From positions 1-40,056 of the forward strand of contig PAUN01000012.1 in assembly GCA_002712885.1 (NCBI GenBank): DNA of 40,056 bases. Reading direction: 5' to 3'. A program made the translations under genes and the position numbers. The notes under the pieces are model-generated. The model ran no database searches. It was not told where the DNA came from and saw only the letters and a program-made list of their open reading frames with translations. The stretch comes from Acidobacteriota bacterium (GTDB lineage: Bacteria > Acidobacteriota > Vicinamibacteria > Vicinamibacterales > UBA8438). Of this stretch, positions 26,976-35,038 are shown piece after piece (position 1 is the stretch's first letter; each line of letters starts with the position of its first letter).

Positions 26976-29786
26976 CTACGCGCACCCGCTCGTAGCGCCG
27001 CAGTTGACGCACTTGTAGCAGCTGCCGTTCCGAATCATGATGGCGCCGCAGGTCGAGCAGGGCGGAGCGTCCTGGTCGTTCTGGATCGCGAATGGGGCGC
27101 CTCGGCTCCCGGCCCCGGTAACGCCGTCGGCCGACGCGGCCGCGGTGGCGTCTCGATTCGTCGGCTCGAGGCCGGGTTCGAGCGGCTTCGCATCCGCCTC
27201 CCCGCCAACCGTCACATTGACCCCCGCGTGATACTGCGCCTCCGGCGACAGGAACTTCATCGCCAGCCACCGGAAGATATAGTCGACGATCGACTTGGCC
27301 ACGCGTATTCCGGAGTTCTTCGTGATCCCGGACGGCTCGAACCGCACGTGACTGAACTTGTCGACCAGCACCTGCAGCGGCACTCCGTACTGCAGCGCAT
27401 ACGAGACCGCCTGTGCGAATGCGTCCGCGAACCCGGAGATGGTCGAGCCTTCTTTGGCCATCACCAGGAAAATTTCGCCAGGCGTTCCGTCCTCGAACAA
27501 GCCGACCGTGATGTAGCCTTCGTGTCCGGCGATATCGAATTTGTGGGTAATCGCCTGCCGTTCGTCCGGTAGCCGGCGTCGGGCCGGTCGTGGCGTCCCG
27601 GCATCGATGGTCTTGTCCTTCTCAGAGGCCTTGGCGGTGCGGGAGGTATTCAGCGGCTGCGTCCGTTTGCTACCGTCTCGATAGATCGACACCGCCTTGG
27701 TACCCAGGCGCCACGCATCGATATAGGCCTGCTCGATGTCCTCGGTCGTGGCATCGGTCGGCACGTTGATCGTTTTCGAGATCGCCCCGGAGATGAACGG
27801 CTGCGTCGCCCCGATCATCTTGACGTGCCCCATGTAGTGGATCGAGCGGGACCCGTGGGCCGGCTTGAAGGCACAATCAAACACATTGAGATGGGCCGGA
27901 TCCAGGTGGGGCGCGCCCTCGATCGTTTCGTGTTCGGCGATATACGCGACGATCGCATCGACCTCATTCTGGGGGTAACTCAACGCGGCCAGCGCCATCG
28001 GTACGGTGTGGTTCACAAGCTTCATGAGCCCGCCGCCAACCAGCTTCTTGTACTTGACGAGCGCAATGTCCGGCTCGACGCCGGTGGTGTCGCAGTCCAT
28101 CATGAAGCCGATGGTACCGGTGGGCGCCAGCACGGTGGCCTGCGCGTTTCGATAGCCGAATTCTTCACCCAACTCGACCGCGTCGCGCCAAGACTGACTG
28201 GCGCCGTCCACCAAGGCCGCCGGGACGTTGTCGGCGTTGATCCCCTTCAACGCGGCGCGATGCTTCCGCATGACTCGGAGGAACGGCTCCCGATTGGCCG
28301 CGAACCCCGTGAACGGTCCGCCCTGGTCACGCGCGATCCGCGCCGATTGCGCATAGGCTTCCCCAGTCATCAGGGCGGTCAGCGCCCCGGCCCAATCCCG
28401 CCCTTTGTCGCTGTCGTACGGAAGCCCGCGCGACATCAACAGGGCGCCGAGATTCGCGTAGCCCAGACCCAGCGGCCGGTAGGCGTGGCTGTTCTTCCCG
28501 ATGGCCTCGGTCGGATACCCGGCGCAGTCGACGATGATTTCCTGGGCCGTGATCAGCGTTCTAACGGCGGCGGCGAAGGCCGGCGCGTTGAACTCACCGT
28601 CGTCGTCATTCAGGAACCTCATCAGATTGAGCGACGCGAGGTTGCAGGCCGAGTCGTCGAGGAACATGTACTCCGAACAGGGGTTCGACGCACGAATCCG
28701 ATCAGTGTTCGGGCAGGTGTGCCAGTCGTTGATCGTCGTATCGAACTGCATCCCTGGGTCGCCACAGACGTGCGTCCCTTCCGCGATCAGATGCATGACC
28801 TCGCGCGCCTTGTAGGTATCCATCACCCGACCGTCGGTGACCGCATGTGTGTGCCACACACCGTCGTCGAGCACCCCGCGCATGAAGCCGTCGGAGACCC
28901 GCACGCTGTTGTTCGAATTCTGGAAGAAGACCGATGAATACGCGGTACCGGTAAACGACCCGTCGTAGCCAGCGTCGATCAGCGCCCAGGCCTTGCGTTC
29001 CTCATCGACCTTGCAGTTAATGAAATCGACTACGTCAGGGTGGTCGACATCGAGCACCACCATTTTCGCGGCCCGGCGTGTCTTGCCACCCGACTTGATC
29101 ACGCCCGCGAACGCGTCGTAGCCCTTCATGAACGAGACTGGACCGGACGCGGTGCCACCACCGCCGAGCAGTTCGCGCGACGACCGAATCGACGACAAGT
29201 TGGTGCCGGTGCCGGAGCCGAACTTGAACAGCATGCCCTCGGTCCGAGCCAGGGTCAGAATCGACTCCATCGTGTCTTCCACGGAGTTGATGAAGCAGGC
29301 CGAACACTGTGGGGCCTTTTCAAACCCGCAATTGAACCAGACCGGACTGTTGAAGGCCGCCTTCTGATACACCAGCAGATGCTTCAGGTCGTCGCTGAAC
29401 GCCTGTAGGTCGTCCTCACTGGCAAAGTACTGCTTCGCGCGGCCCCATCCAGTGATCGTATCCACGACCCGTCCGATGAGCTGCTTGACGCTACGCTCTC
29501 GGGTGGGCGACTCCATCGGTCCACGAAAATACTTGGAGACAACGATGTTCGTCGCCTGCTGCGACCAGAAGGACGGAATCTCGACATCGCGCTGCTCAAA
29601 CACGACCTCGCCCTGCTCGCTCCCGATCAACGCGACCCTGGACTCCCATTCGATCTCATCAAATGGATCGGTGCCTTCGGTAGTAAAGAATCGTGGAAAT
29701 TCCAAACCGGGTTGGGCGGGAATCTCGGGGGTCAAGCTTGCTGGTGGGTCGACAGCTTCGGTTTCACGAGCAGCGCCTCTCGGCAT
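26976..29786 (-). CDS. nrdJ: Adenosylcobalamin-dependent ribonucleoside-diphosphate reductase (class II)
   Basis: This enzyme makes deoxyribonucleotides with a radical generated from adenosylcobalamin, so it works with or without oxygen. Among 936 residues, the active-site triad is N368, C370 and E372 (NPCSE), and the redox cysteines are C164 (SACF) and C381 (ACNLASLNL), with the spacing seen in Thermotoga NrdJ. A TSCPD-type domain lies near 740-840, and a Cys-rich C-terminal segment holds C910, C913, C923, C926, C929 and C935, likely for metal binding or relay of electrons to the active site. The ATG at 29786 has a good AAGGAG site. A 300-base leader with inverted repeats may regulate it. 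No other reductase is in the window. Confidence 0.96.
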   Translation of the reverse strand: MPRGAARETEAVDPPASLTPEIPAQPGLEFPRFFTTEGTDPFDEIEWESRVALIGSEQGEVVFEQRDVEIPSFWSQQATNIVVSKYFRGPMESPTRERSVKQLIGRVVDTITGWGRAKQYFASEDDLQAFSDDLKHLLVYQKAAFNSPVWFNCGFEKAPQCSACFINSVEDTMESILTLARTEGMLFKFGSGTGTNLSSIRSSRELLGGGGTASGPVSFMKGYDAFAGVIKSGGKTRRAAKMVVLDVDHPDVVDFINCKVDEERKAWALIDAGYDGSFTGTAYSSVFFQNSNNSVRVSDGFMRGVLDDGVWHTHAVTDGRVMDTYKAREVMHLIAEGTHVCGDPGMQFDTTINDWHTCPNTDRIRASNPCSEYMFLDDSACNLASLNLMRFLNDDDGEFNAPAFAAAVRTLITAQEIIVDCAGYPTEAIGKNSHAYRPLGLGYANLGALLMSRGLPYDSDKGRDWAGALTALMTGEAYAQSARIARDQGGPFTGFAANREPFLRVMRKHRAALKGINADNVPAALVDGASQSWRDAVELGEEFGYRNAQATVLAPTGTIGFMMDCDTTGVEPDIALVKYKKLVGGGLMKLVNHTVPMALAALSYPQNEVDAIVAYIAEHETIEGAPHLDPAHLNVFDCAFKPAHGSRSIHYMGHVKMIGATQPFISGAISKTINVPTDATTEDIEQAYIDAWRLGTKAVSIYRDGSKRTQPLNTSRTAKASEKDKTIDAGTPRPARRRLPDERQAITHKFDIAGHEGYITVGLFEDGTPGEIFLVMAKEGSTISGFADAFAQAVSYALQYGVPLQVLVDKFSHVRFEPSGITKNSGIRVAKSIVDYIFRWLAMKFLSPEAQYHAGVNVTVGGEADAKPLEPGLEPTNRDATAAASADGVTGAGSRGAPFAIQNDQDAPPCSTCGAIMIRNGSCYKCVNCGATSGCA

Positions 29787-29805
29787 TGAGCAACTCCTTC
29801 CAACG

Positions 29806-29827
29806 CGTGACACCGACACGTGTCACG
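29806..29827. repeat. Inverted repeat just upstream of the nrdJ ribosome-binding site
   Basis: CGTGACAC and GTGTCACG form a perfect eight-base inverted repeat around a six-base centre. It lies about ten bases upstream of the AAGGAG site of nrdJ. As RNA it would be a hairpin near the ribosome-binding site; as DNA it resembles an operator. It is not a close match to the NrdR box. Confidence 0.55.
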
Positions 29828-29850
29828 AAGCCTGTGGCGGAACATCCGTC

Positions 29851-29914
29851 CGGTGGTGTCACCCCGAGTCTAATACCAATGACCTCTCTCACGGATTCGG
29901 GCTAGACACCACCG
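29851..29914. repeat. Long-range inverted repeat in the nrdJ leader
   Basis: CGGTGGTGTC (29851-29860) and GACACCACCG (29905-29914) are exact complements 44 bases apart. Their GTGTC core is shared with the repeat at 29806-29827, and the left arm overlaps a palindrome GGTGTCACC (29855-29863). Alternative pairings are therefore possible, as in regulatory leaders. Confidence 0.5.
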
Positions 29915-30089
29915 TCGTATGCGGCGTAACGGCAAGCGTTGCAACCACGCTCGACAGGCGAGGTATCGGACGACGTCGGCCCAGTCGAATGGACCCGACG
30001 ATAGTCAAGATTTCGCCGAAAAACGACCCCAAATCCATGAGACAGGCCACTCGCAACTTCGACGGCGGGGCACCCTCTCAAGTTCGCCT

Positions 30090-30118
30090 ACTATGGGCCC
30101 AGATATCTTGATTGTCAA
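30090..30118 (-). promoter_or_regulatory. Promoter candidate for nrdJ
   Basis: On the minus strand a perfect TTGACA (30118-30113) and CATAGT (30095-30090, four of six) are 17 bases apart. Transcription would start near 30083, giving a leader of about 297 bases before the nrdJ ATG. A nested inverted repeat at 30119-30150 sits directly upstream of the -35 box. Confidence 0.45.
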
Positions 30119-30150
30119 GAAATAGCCACAAGATGTGGTGTAACTATTTC
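30119..30150. repeat. Nested inverted repeat in the AT-rich control region
   Basis: GAAATAG (30119-30125) and CTATTTC (30144-30150) are exact complements, and between them CCACA and TGTGG form an inner five-base pair of arms. The position, abutting the -35 box of the nrdJ promoter candidate, suggests a regulator-binding site. Confidence 0.5.
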
Positions 30151-30219
30151 CGGTCAAACGCAAGATATAGGAAATGCACCTCAAAACCAGGCCATTCTAC
30201 CGTGTGGTAAAGTCCGCGC

Positions 30220-31008
30220 ATGTCGATCGGCGACGCACCGAGCCCGCTCGATCAGGACCAGCCAACCGATTCCGACTCACACGCGACGCCGTCGACGCAA
30301 CCGTCGCCCACGGAACGCTTCCGTGCCTTGATCGAGGTGACGCTCTGCTCGGGGTTCCCGACCCAGTTCGCGCTGATCCTCGTGCTGGCGATGATCGGGG
30401 CGGCCCCGCCCGGCGGTACGCTGCCTCTGTTGTATGTCGTGGTGTTGTCGCTGGCCGACGCGGTGCTCGTCCTGGGACTGATCTGGGTCCTCCTCCGCGT
30501 GCACGGTGAACGCCCCGTTCCGATGTTCCTCGGTGTTCGCCCGATCGGACGGGAAGCCACCCTCGGTCTGCTGCTCGTGCCGGCGGCGCTACTGCTTGTC
30601 GCCGCCGCATTCAGCATCCTGCTCCAAGTCGCACCGTGGCTGCACAATGTGACCGAGAACCCCTTGGAGGCCTTGATTGACTCACCGCTCAACGCCGCCG
30701 CGTTCGCCCTCGTCGCCGTGGTCGCGGGAGGCGTTCGGGAAGAGGTGCAGCGGGCCTTTGTCCTGAGCCGGTTCGAGAGTCACCTGGGTGGGTCCGCCGT
30801 CGGACTGATCGTGTTCAGCGTCGCGTTCGGACTCGGCCATCTGGTCCAGGGACGTGACGCCGCAATCGTGACCGGTCTGCTTGGCGCCTTCTGGGGGATC
30901 CTATATCTGAAGCGCCGCAGCATCGTCGGCCCCATCGTCTGTCACGCCGGCTTCAACCTGACCGAAGTCCTCATCGCCTACAACGTCGCCACATCCGCCA
31001 CGTCGTAG
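30220..31008 (+). CDS. CPBP family intramembrane metalloprotease
   Basis: The 262-residue protein is a multi-pass membrane protein of the CPBP (CAAX protease and bacteriocin-processing) family. Hydrophobic helices run through about 45-90 and 113-250, after a Ser/Pro/Thr-rich N-terminal tail. The first catalytic motif reads E174-E175-V-Q-R178, one residue shorter than the usual EExxxR. The second motif histidine is H207 (FGLGHLVQG) and the third is H242 with N246 (CHAGFN). A protease or a structural role is possible; the substrate is unknown. It diverges from nrdJ and no gene follows on the same strand. Confidence 0.88.
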   Translation: MSIGDAPSPLDQDQPTDSDSHATPSTQPSPTERFRALIEVTLCSGFPTQFALILVLAMIGAAPPGGTLPLLYVVVLSLADAVLVLGLIWVLLRVHGERPVPMFLGVRPIGREATLGLLLVPAALLLVAAAFSILLQVAPWLHNVTENPLEALIDSPLNAAAFALVAVVAGGVREEVQRAFVLSRFESHLGGSAVGLIVFSVAFGLGHLVQGRDAAIVTGLLGAFWGILYLKRRSIVGPIVCHAGFNLTEVLIAYNVATSATS

Positions 31009-31445
31009 CTAGTGCCCAGGTCGACGCCTAGCTGGTGGAGGATTGGCTAAGCGCGCCGGCTAACGGGTGCCTAGTCCCGGCACCGAGGGAAAAGCAGGCG
31101 CGTAGCTAACCCCGGCCCCGGCGGTAAAACTCCGCGCCCGCGCGCACGGTGCCCGTCGGCGGCGGCACGGCCCCCGACTCGTCTCCGACGGTTCGCGGAC
31201 CGAGATGCCCACTCCCACCGCCCCCCCCCGGAGGTCATGGAGAAACGACGAGGGAATCGCCGTTTCCTGCCTGAAGCTTCACGACACGCGTGTGGACGGG
31301 CTGGCAAGACGAAGGCGCGCGACAATACGCGCCCCGCGGAGGGGTCGCGTGGGGTTCGGGGCGCAGCCCCGTCTGAGGAATGCCCCAGCCAGGTGGGCTG
31401 TGACCGACAAAGTAACGCCGCCAGACGGACGCCTCGTCGGCAAAA
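31009..31445. other. Intergenic region with a dispersed repeat
   Basis: No gene is supported. The region contains a run of nine C (31221-31229), several GC-rich imperfect hairpins and the second copy of the dispersed repeat (31395-31428) close to the 3' end of the SurA-like gene. Open frames here are repeat- or composition-driven. Confidence 0.55.
31395..31428. repeat. Dispersed intergenic repeat, copy 2
   Basis: This copy has GGGCTGTGACCGA, six variable bases, then AACGCCGCCAGACGG, matching 4082-4115 at both arms with equal spacing. An AAGGCGCG segment lies about 80 bases upstream, compared with about 20 in copy 1, so extra sequence separates the parts here. Confidence 0.6.
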
Positions 31446-32081
31446 CTAGGGGACGCGGTAGACGTCGGCACGATCGACGAGGGTCGAGATCCAGGCGTCG
31501 ATCGATTCCTGACGCAGCGCCCGGGTCAGTTGCCGGCGTGCCTCGTCGCGGGCGGCCTCGAGCGACAGCGCGCCGTCATCCCGTAACTCGTCGGCATGCT
31601 CCCGCATCCACGCCGCGAGTTCCTCCTCGGTCGACTGTCGCGCCCCCGGAAACCGCCGCGCCAGATAACGTTCGACCCGGAGATCCTCGCGCAGGAGCTG
31701 CTTGAGGTCGTCTGCCGTGAAACCAATGGTGGGCAACACGGCTCGCAGCGCGTCCAGTCCCCCGAGTCTCTCAGCGACGACCGCCATCTGGCCTTCGACC
31801 TCCTGGGTCGAGGGCTCCTCGATCACATTGGCCGAAATCTCGTTCACGACGAGCTGACGTTCGATGAGGACGGTCAGTGTCTCCGGCACCGGGTCGGCCG
31901 AGGCCGACGGGTCGACGAGCCCGAGTTCCAGAAACGCGCGCACGTCAGACAACATGATGACCTGCCGCGCCACGACCGCGAGCACCCTGTCCACGAGGGC
32001 CAGGGAGACGGGGGCTTGTTCCGCCCCGATGACCGGGACCACGGCCACACACATCGCCAAGGACCGGGCCACCCTGATCAT
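31446..32081 (-). CDS. SurA-like periplasmic protein without isomerase domain
   Basis: The 211-residue protein starts with a signal-peptide-like segment (MIRVARSLAMCVAVVPVIGA). It then resembles the N-terminal chaperone domain of SurA/PpiD proteins: VDRVLAVVARQVIMLSDVRAFLE, a helical LIERQLVVNE stretch and the GFTADDLKQLLREDLRVERYLARRF helix. No parvulin-type isomerase domain follows. It probably binds unfolded outer-membrane proteins in the periplasm. Its ATG at 32081 overlaps the stop of the Omp85 gene by one base (TGATG), so it is coupled to that gene and closes the operon. Confidence 0.8.
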   Translation of the reverse strand: MIRVARSLAMCVAVVPVIGAEQAPVSLALVDRVLAVVARQVIMLSDVRAFLELGLVDPSASADPVPETLTVLIERQLVVNEISANVIEEPSTQEVEGQMAVVAERLGGLDALRAVLPTIGFTADDLKQLLREDLRVERYLARRFPGARQSTEEELAAWMREHADELRDDGALSLEAARDEARRQLTRALRQESIDAWISTLVDRADVYRVP

Positions 32082-35038
32082 CAGAAGGCCTGGCCGATGC
32101 TGAAGTGCAGCGCGGTCAGCGATTCCCGCTCACCCGCGAACTCACGCCGGTCCAGCTTGAATCCCAGATCGACTCGGATCGGTCCCACCGGCGACCGATA
32201 GCGCACGCCGAAGCCGGCACTGCCTCGAATCTCATCCAGTTGGAAGTGGCTGACGCGGTCGAAAACGTTGCCGGCGTCCAAGAAGCCAACCATCTGGAAG
32301 GCGCCGCCGACCGGCACGCGCAGCTCGGTAATCATCACCAGCATCGCGTTGCCACCGGTAGGAAAACCGTTCGGGTCGATCGTGGGGGCGGCCCCAAGCG
32401 GGTCCACGATGGGTCCGGTCCCGAGCCGATCCAACGCGAACCCGCGCACGGTGGTATCCCCTCCCGCGAAAAACCGCTCACTGGCGGGCAGGTCCGAGAT
32501 CTCCACGGTTTGCGCCTCTTCGGTGTCCACAAACACCAGCACGCCGTCCTCTAGTGCGACCAAGATAGGCAGCGGCGCGATGCTCACCGTGCGGTTGAAC
32601 CCGCGCGCCAAACCAATCCGCCCACTGGCGGCGAACACGAGGTCTCCAGGGAGTTGACGGAACAGAGACCCTTGCCACGAGGTCTTGATAAAGCCCACTT
32701 CTGACCCGACCGCGCGAAACGCCGCCTGCGCCTCCACGCCAAGGAGCATCCCCTGAGTCGGCTCGAGTGGATCGTCACGGGTGTCGCGCACCAAATCACC
32801 GGTGAAGGTGGACAACTTCACGCTGGGAAACAATCGATCAACGAGCGGCGCCTCCTGTTGCAGAAACTGGGCGTTCGTCAGCCTGTTCTGGCCGTATCTA
32901 TACCCGACACTGCCAGTCATCGTGAAACCGATGGCGCGTCTGAGTTGAACGTTCACGCCCCGACCAAACAGGTCAAAACTGGGACGAATCGTCTGCTCGA
33001 TGAACCCTGAGACGAGCAGGTCGCCCGCCCGCCCAAACGCCCGAGGTTCGCGGTAATTCAACAGTACCCGGTACTCGTTGAACCCGAGACTCGATGTCGG
33101 TACTGCCGCATCCAGGTCATCCTTTCGACGTACGCTGACCCGGGTGAACAGATCGATCGACCGGTTCTTGCCCCACAGATTGCGCCGACCGATCTCGAAG
33201 AACCCGCGCGGCGCGAGTTCCAGACGCTCGGTCGCGGCGCCCGCCTCCGTCGCGCGGAGCCGTTGAGTCATCTCGACCCCGCCGCCATACCCGATATTGG
33301 TGGCCGGCGCTTCCTCCACGACGACCACGACGTCACGTCGGTCCCCCCCGCCGTGACTAAGCGTGAGCAGGTCCACCCGTCGAAACAGCCCCAGTGCGTT
33401 CAACCGCCGGCGCGTCTCGACTTGGTCGTCCAGACCAAGTGGTTCCCCAGATCGGAACGTCACCTCCGAACGGACCGTCGATGGCGAGATCTGGCGCGTC
33501 CCGACGACCAACACATGGTCCACGACGACCTGGGCGCCCTCCACCACCTCGAACGTCACCTCCACGCTCGCGAGCTCTTCGTCGAACCGGGCCCGGGCAT
33601 CGACCCGCACCGTCTCGTACCCTTCATTGAGGTACTGGGCCCGGATCCGCAGGCGATCGACCTCCAGGCGGGGCGCGTAATAGGGCACGCCCGACACGGT
33701 GTCGAGCAGCGCGGCGAGCTCGGCCGGCGCAAACGCGTCGTTCCCGCTGAACGCGACCGTGTCGACAGTCGTGCGCGGGCCCTCAATCACCCGCACCGTG
33801 CACACCAGATGCGTCTCCTGGGTCTCGTCCCCGTCCGGCGGCTCTACGTCGGCAAGCGCTGGAATGACCTGCGTGCTGCTGTATCCCCGTCGAGCGTAGG
33901 CGCCTCGGATGGCGGCCGTCCCCAGTTCGATGTCGGACATGACGAGCGGGGCGCCTGGCGCAAGATTGAGCAGTCCCGCCAGCTCCGCCTCTGTCACGAC
34001 CTGCTGCCCCCCGAACCGGACGCCCACCACGCGATACAACCGACCGCGAGCAACCGTGAACACGACCGACAGCTCCCCCACCGCCGCCATCCGACGATGC
34101 GAGACGCTAGCGTCTCGATACCCTAGCCCGCGCAGGTGGGTTTCAAGCCGTAGACTGGAGTCCTCCAATAGGTCTTCGTCGATGGACCCCTCGCTGGCGA
34201 CAGGAACCAACTCCTCCAACCGCGCCTCGGGCACGTCGTCACCTTCGAAGATCACCTCCACCGGCGACCCCCTCTGGATGTCCAGCACCACGTCCACCGA
34301 GCGGCCGTCCGGACTCGGCGACACATCGTGGCGAAACCGAGCTTCGTAGTAGCGCTGGCCGCGGAGGTCCGCCTCGTAATCGCCTAATCGGGTCTCGAGT
34401 TCAGCCGGGTCGTAGGCCACACCCTCTGCGAGCTCCAACCTCCGCAACACCTCGGGACGATTTTCGTCAGAAACGCCGCGGACGTCGATATGACCGATGA
34501 GCGCGACCGGACCTTGATCGATGTCGAACACCGGACGGCCATCAACGCTGTCTGTGCGAATGCGCACCGCGAACCGGCCGGCCGCCTGGTAGATGTCCTT
34601 AAGCATCGCGACCGCGTCCGGGATCTGGTCGGTGCGTACGGCGCGCCCGAAACGTCGAGTGATGGGTCCCAGCAACTCCTCGGCCGGGAGCCCCAGGGAG
34701 CCGCGAAAATCCACGGCCCCGGTGGTGCGGACCAGGAAAAGGTCGTAGCGCACCACGACGCCGCGAGGCTCCACGGTGGCGCTCACCCGCACGTCAGCGA
34801 AGTCACCACGGGTGAACAGGTGGAGCACGCTCTCACGCACTTGGCGAAGGGAGAACGGCTGGCTGGTCCGAGTCTCGATCAGTTCGAGGATCGTGCGGTC
34901 GTCGATGACGACACCGTCCTGGACCACCCGGACCACGGCCACCGTCTGCCCGACGAGATCGGCGAGGGCGGCGGCGCGAACCGAGGCCGGCACACAGGCC
35001 ATTACCACAGCCAGCAGCCACGCTGACCCACGGTTCAA
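32081..35038 (-). CDS. Outer-membrane assembly protein, BamA/TamA (Omp85) family
   Basis: The 985-residue protein begins with a signal peptide (about 1-24). Some 560 residues follow as a chain of POTRA-like repeats, about seven by length, and then a C-terminal beta-barrel of roughly 380 residues. The L6-loop motif VRGF is at 864-867 in GGDTTVRGF, and the chain ends in Phe, as outer-membrane proteins do. BamA usually has five POTRA domains and TamA three. The adjacent tamB argues for a TamA-like partner, but the repeat number fits neither. The start is a TTG at 35038 that overlaps the tamB stop (TTGA), with a GAGG site upstream. A SurA-like gene follows, again overlapping. Confidence 0.92.
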   Translation of the reverse strand: MNRGSAWLLAVVMACVPASVRAAALADLVGQTVAVVRVVQDGVVIDDRTILELIETRTSQPFSLRQVRESVLHLFTRGDFADVRVSATVEPRGVVVRYDLFLVRTTGAVDFRGSLGLPAEELLGPITRRFGRAVRTDQIPDAVAMLKDIYQAAGRFAVRIRTDSVDGRPVFDIDQGPVALIGHIDVRGVSDENRPEVLRRLELAEGVAYDPAELETRLGDYEADLRGQRYYEARFRHDVSPSPDGRSVDVVLDIQRGSPVEVIFEGDDVPEARLEELVPVASEGSIDEDLLEDSSLRLETHLRGLGYRDASVSHRRMAAVGELSVVFTVARGRLYRVVGVRFGGQQVVTEAELAGLLNLAPGAPLVMSDIELGTAAIRGAYARRGYSSTQVIPALADVEPPDGDETQETHLVCTVRVIEGPRTTVDTVAFSGNDAFAPAELAALLDTVSGVPYYAPRLEVDRLRIRAQYLNEGYETVRVDARARFDEELASVEVTFEVVEGAQVVVDHVLVVGTRQISPSTVRSEVTFRSGEPLGLDDQVETRRRLNALGLFRRVDLLTLSHGGGDRRDVVVVVEEAPATNIGYGGGVEMTQRLRATEAGAATERLELAPRGFFEIGRRNLWGKNRSIDLFTRVSVRRKDDLDAAVPTSSLGFNEYRVLLNYREPRAFGRAGDLLVSGFIEQTIRPSFDLFGRGVNVQLRRAIGFTMTGSVGYRYGQNRLTNAQFLQQEAPLVDRLFPSVKLSTFTGDLVRDTRDDPLEPTQGMLLGVEAQAAFRAVGSEVGFIKTSWQGSLFRQLPGDLVFAASGRIGLARGFNRTVSIAPLPILVALEDGVLVFVDTEEAQTVEISDLPASERFFAGGDTTVRGFALDRLGTGPIVDPLGAAPTIDPNGFPTGGNAMLVMITELRVPVGGAFQMVGFLDAGNVFDRVSHFQLDEIRGSAGFGVRYRSPVGPIRVDLGFKLDRREFAGERESLTALHFSIGQAF

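Larger units (their letters stand above)
29787..30219. other. Divergent control region between nrdJ and the CPBP gene
   Basis: This gap holds no gene. The left two thirds would be the nrdJ leader, with inverted repeats at 29806-29827 and 29851-29914. The right third (about 30100-30175) is AT-rich against a GC-rich background and carries the nrdJ promoter candidate and a nested inverted repeat at 30119-30150. A plus-strand promoter for the CPBP gene is not clear. Confidence 0.55.

Noticed and set aside
29787-30083. Cobalamin riboswitch upstream of nrdJ
   Set aside because: I looked for a B12 box and the conserved core on the minus strand. Only weak fragments such as GCCACAG are present, without the surrounding pattern.
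31221-31229. Run of nine C as a phase-variation tract
   Set aside because: It lies in non-coding DNA more than 200 bases from any gene start and between gene ends, so slippage would have no evident effect.
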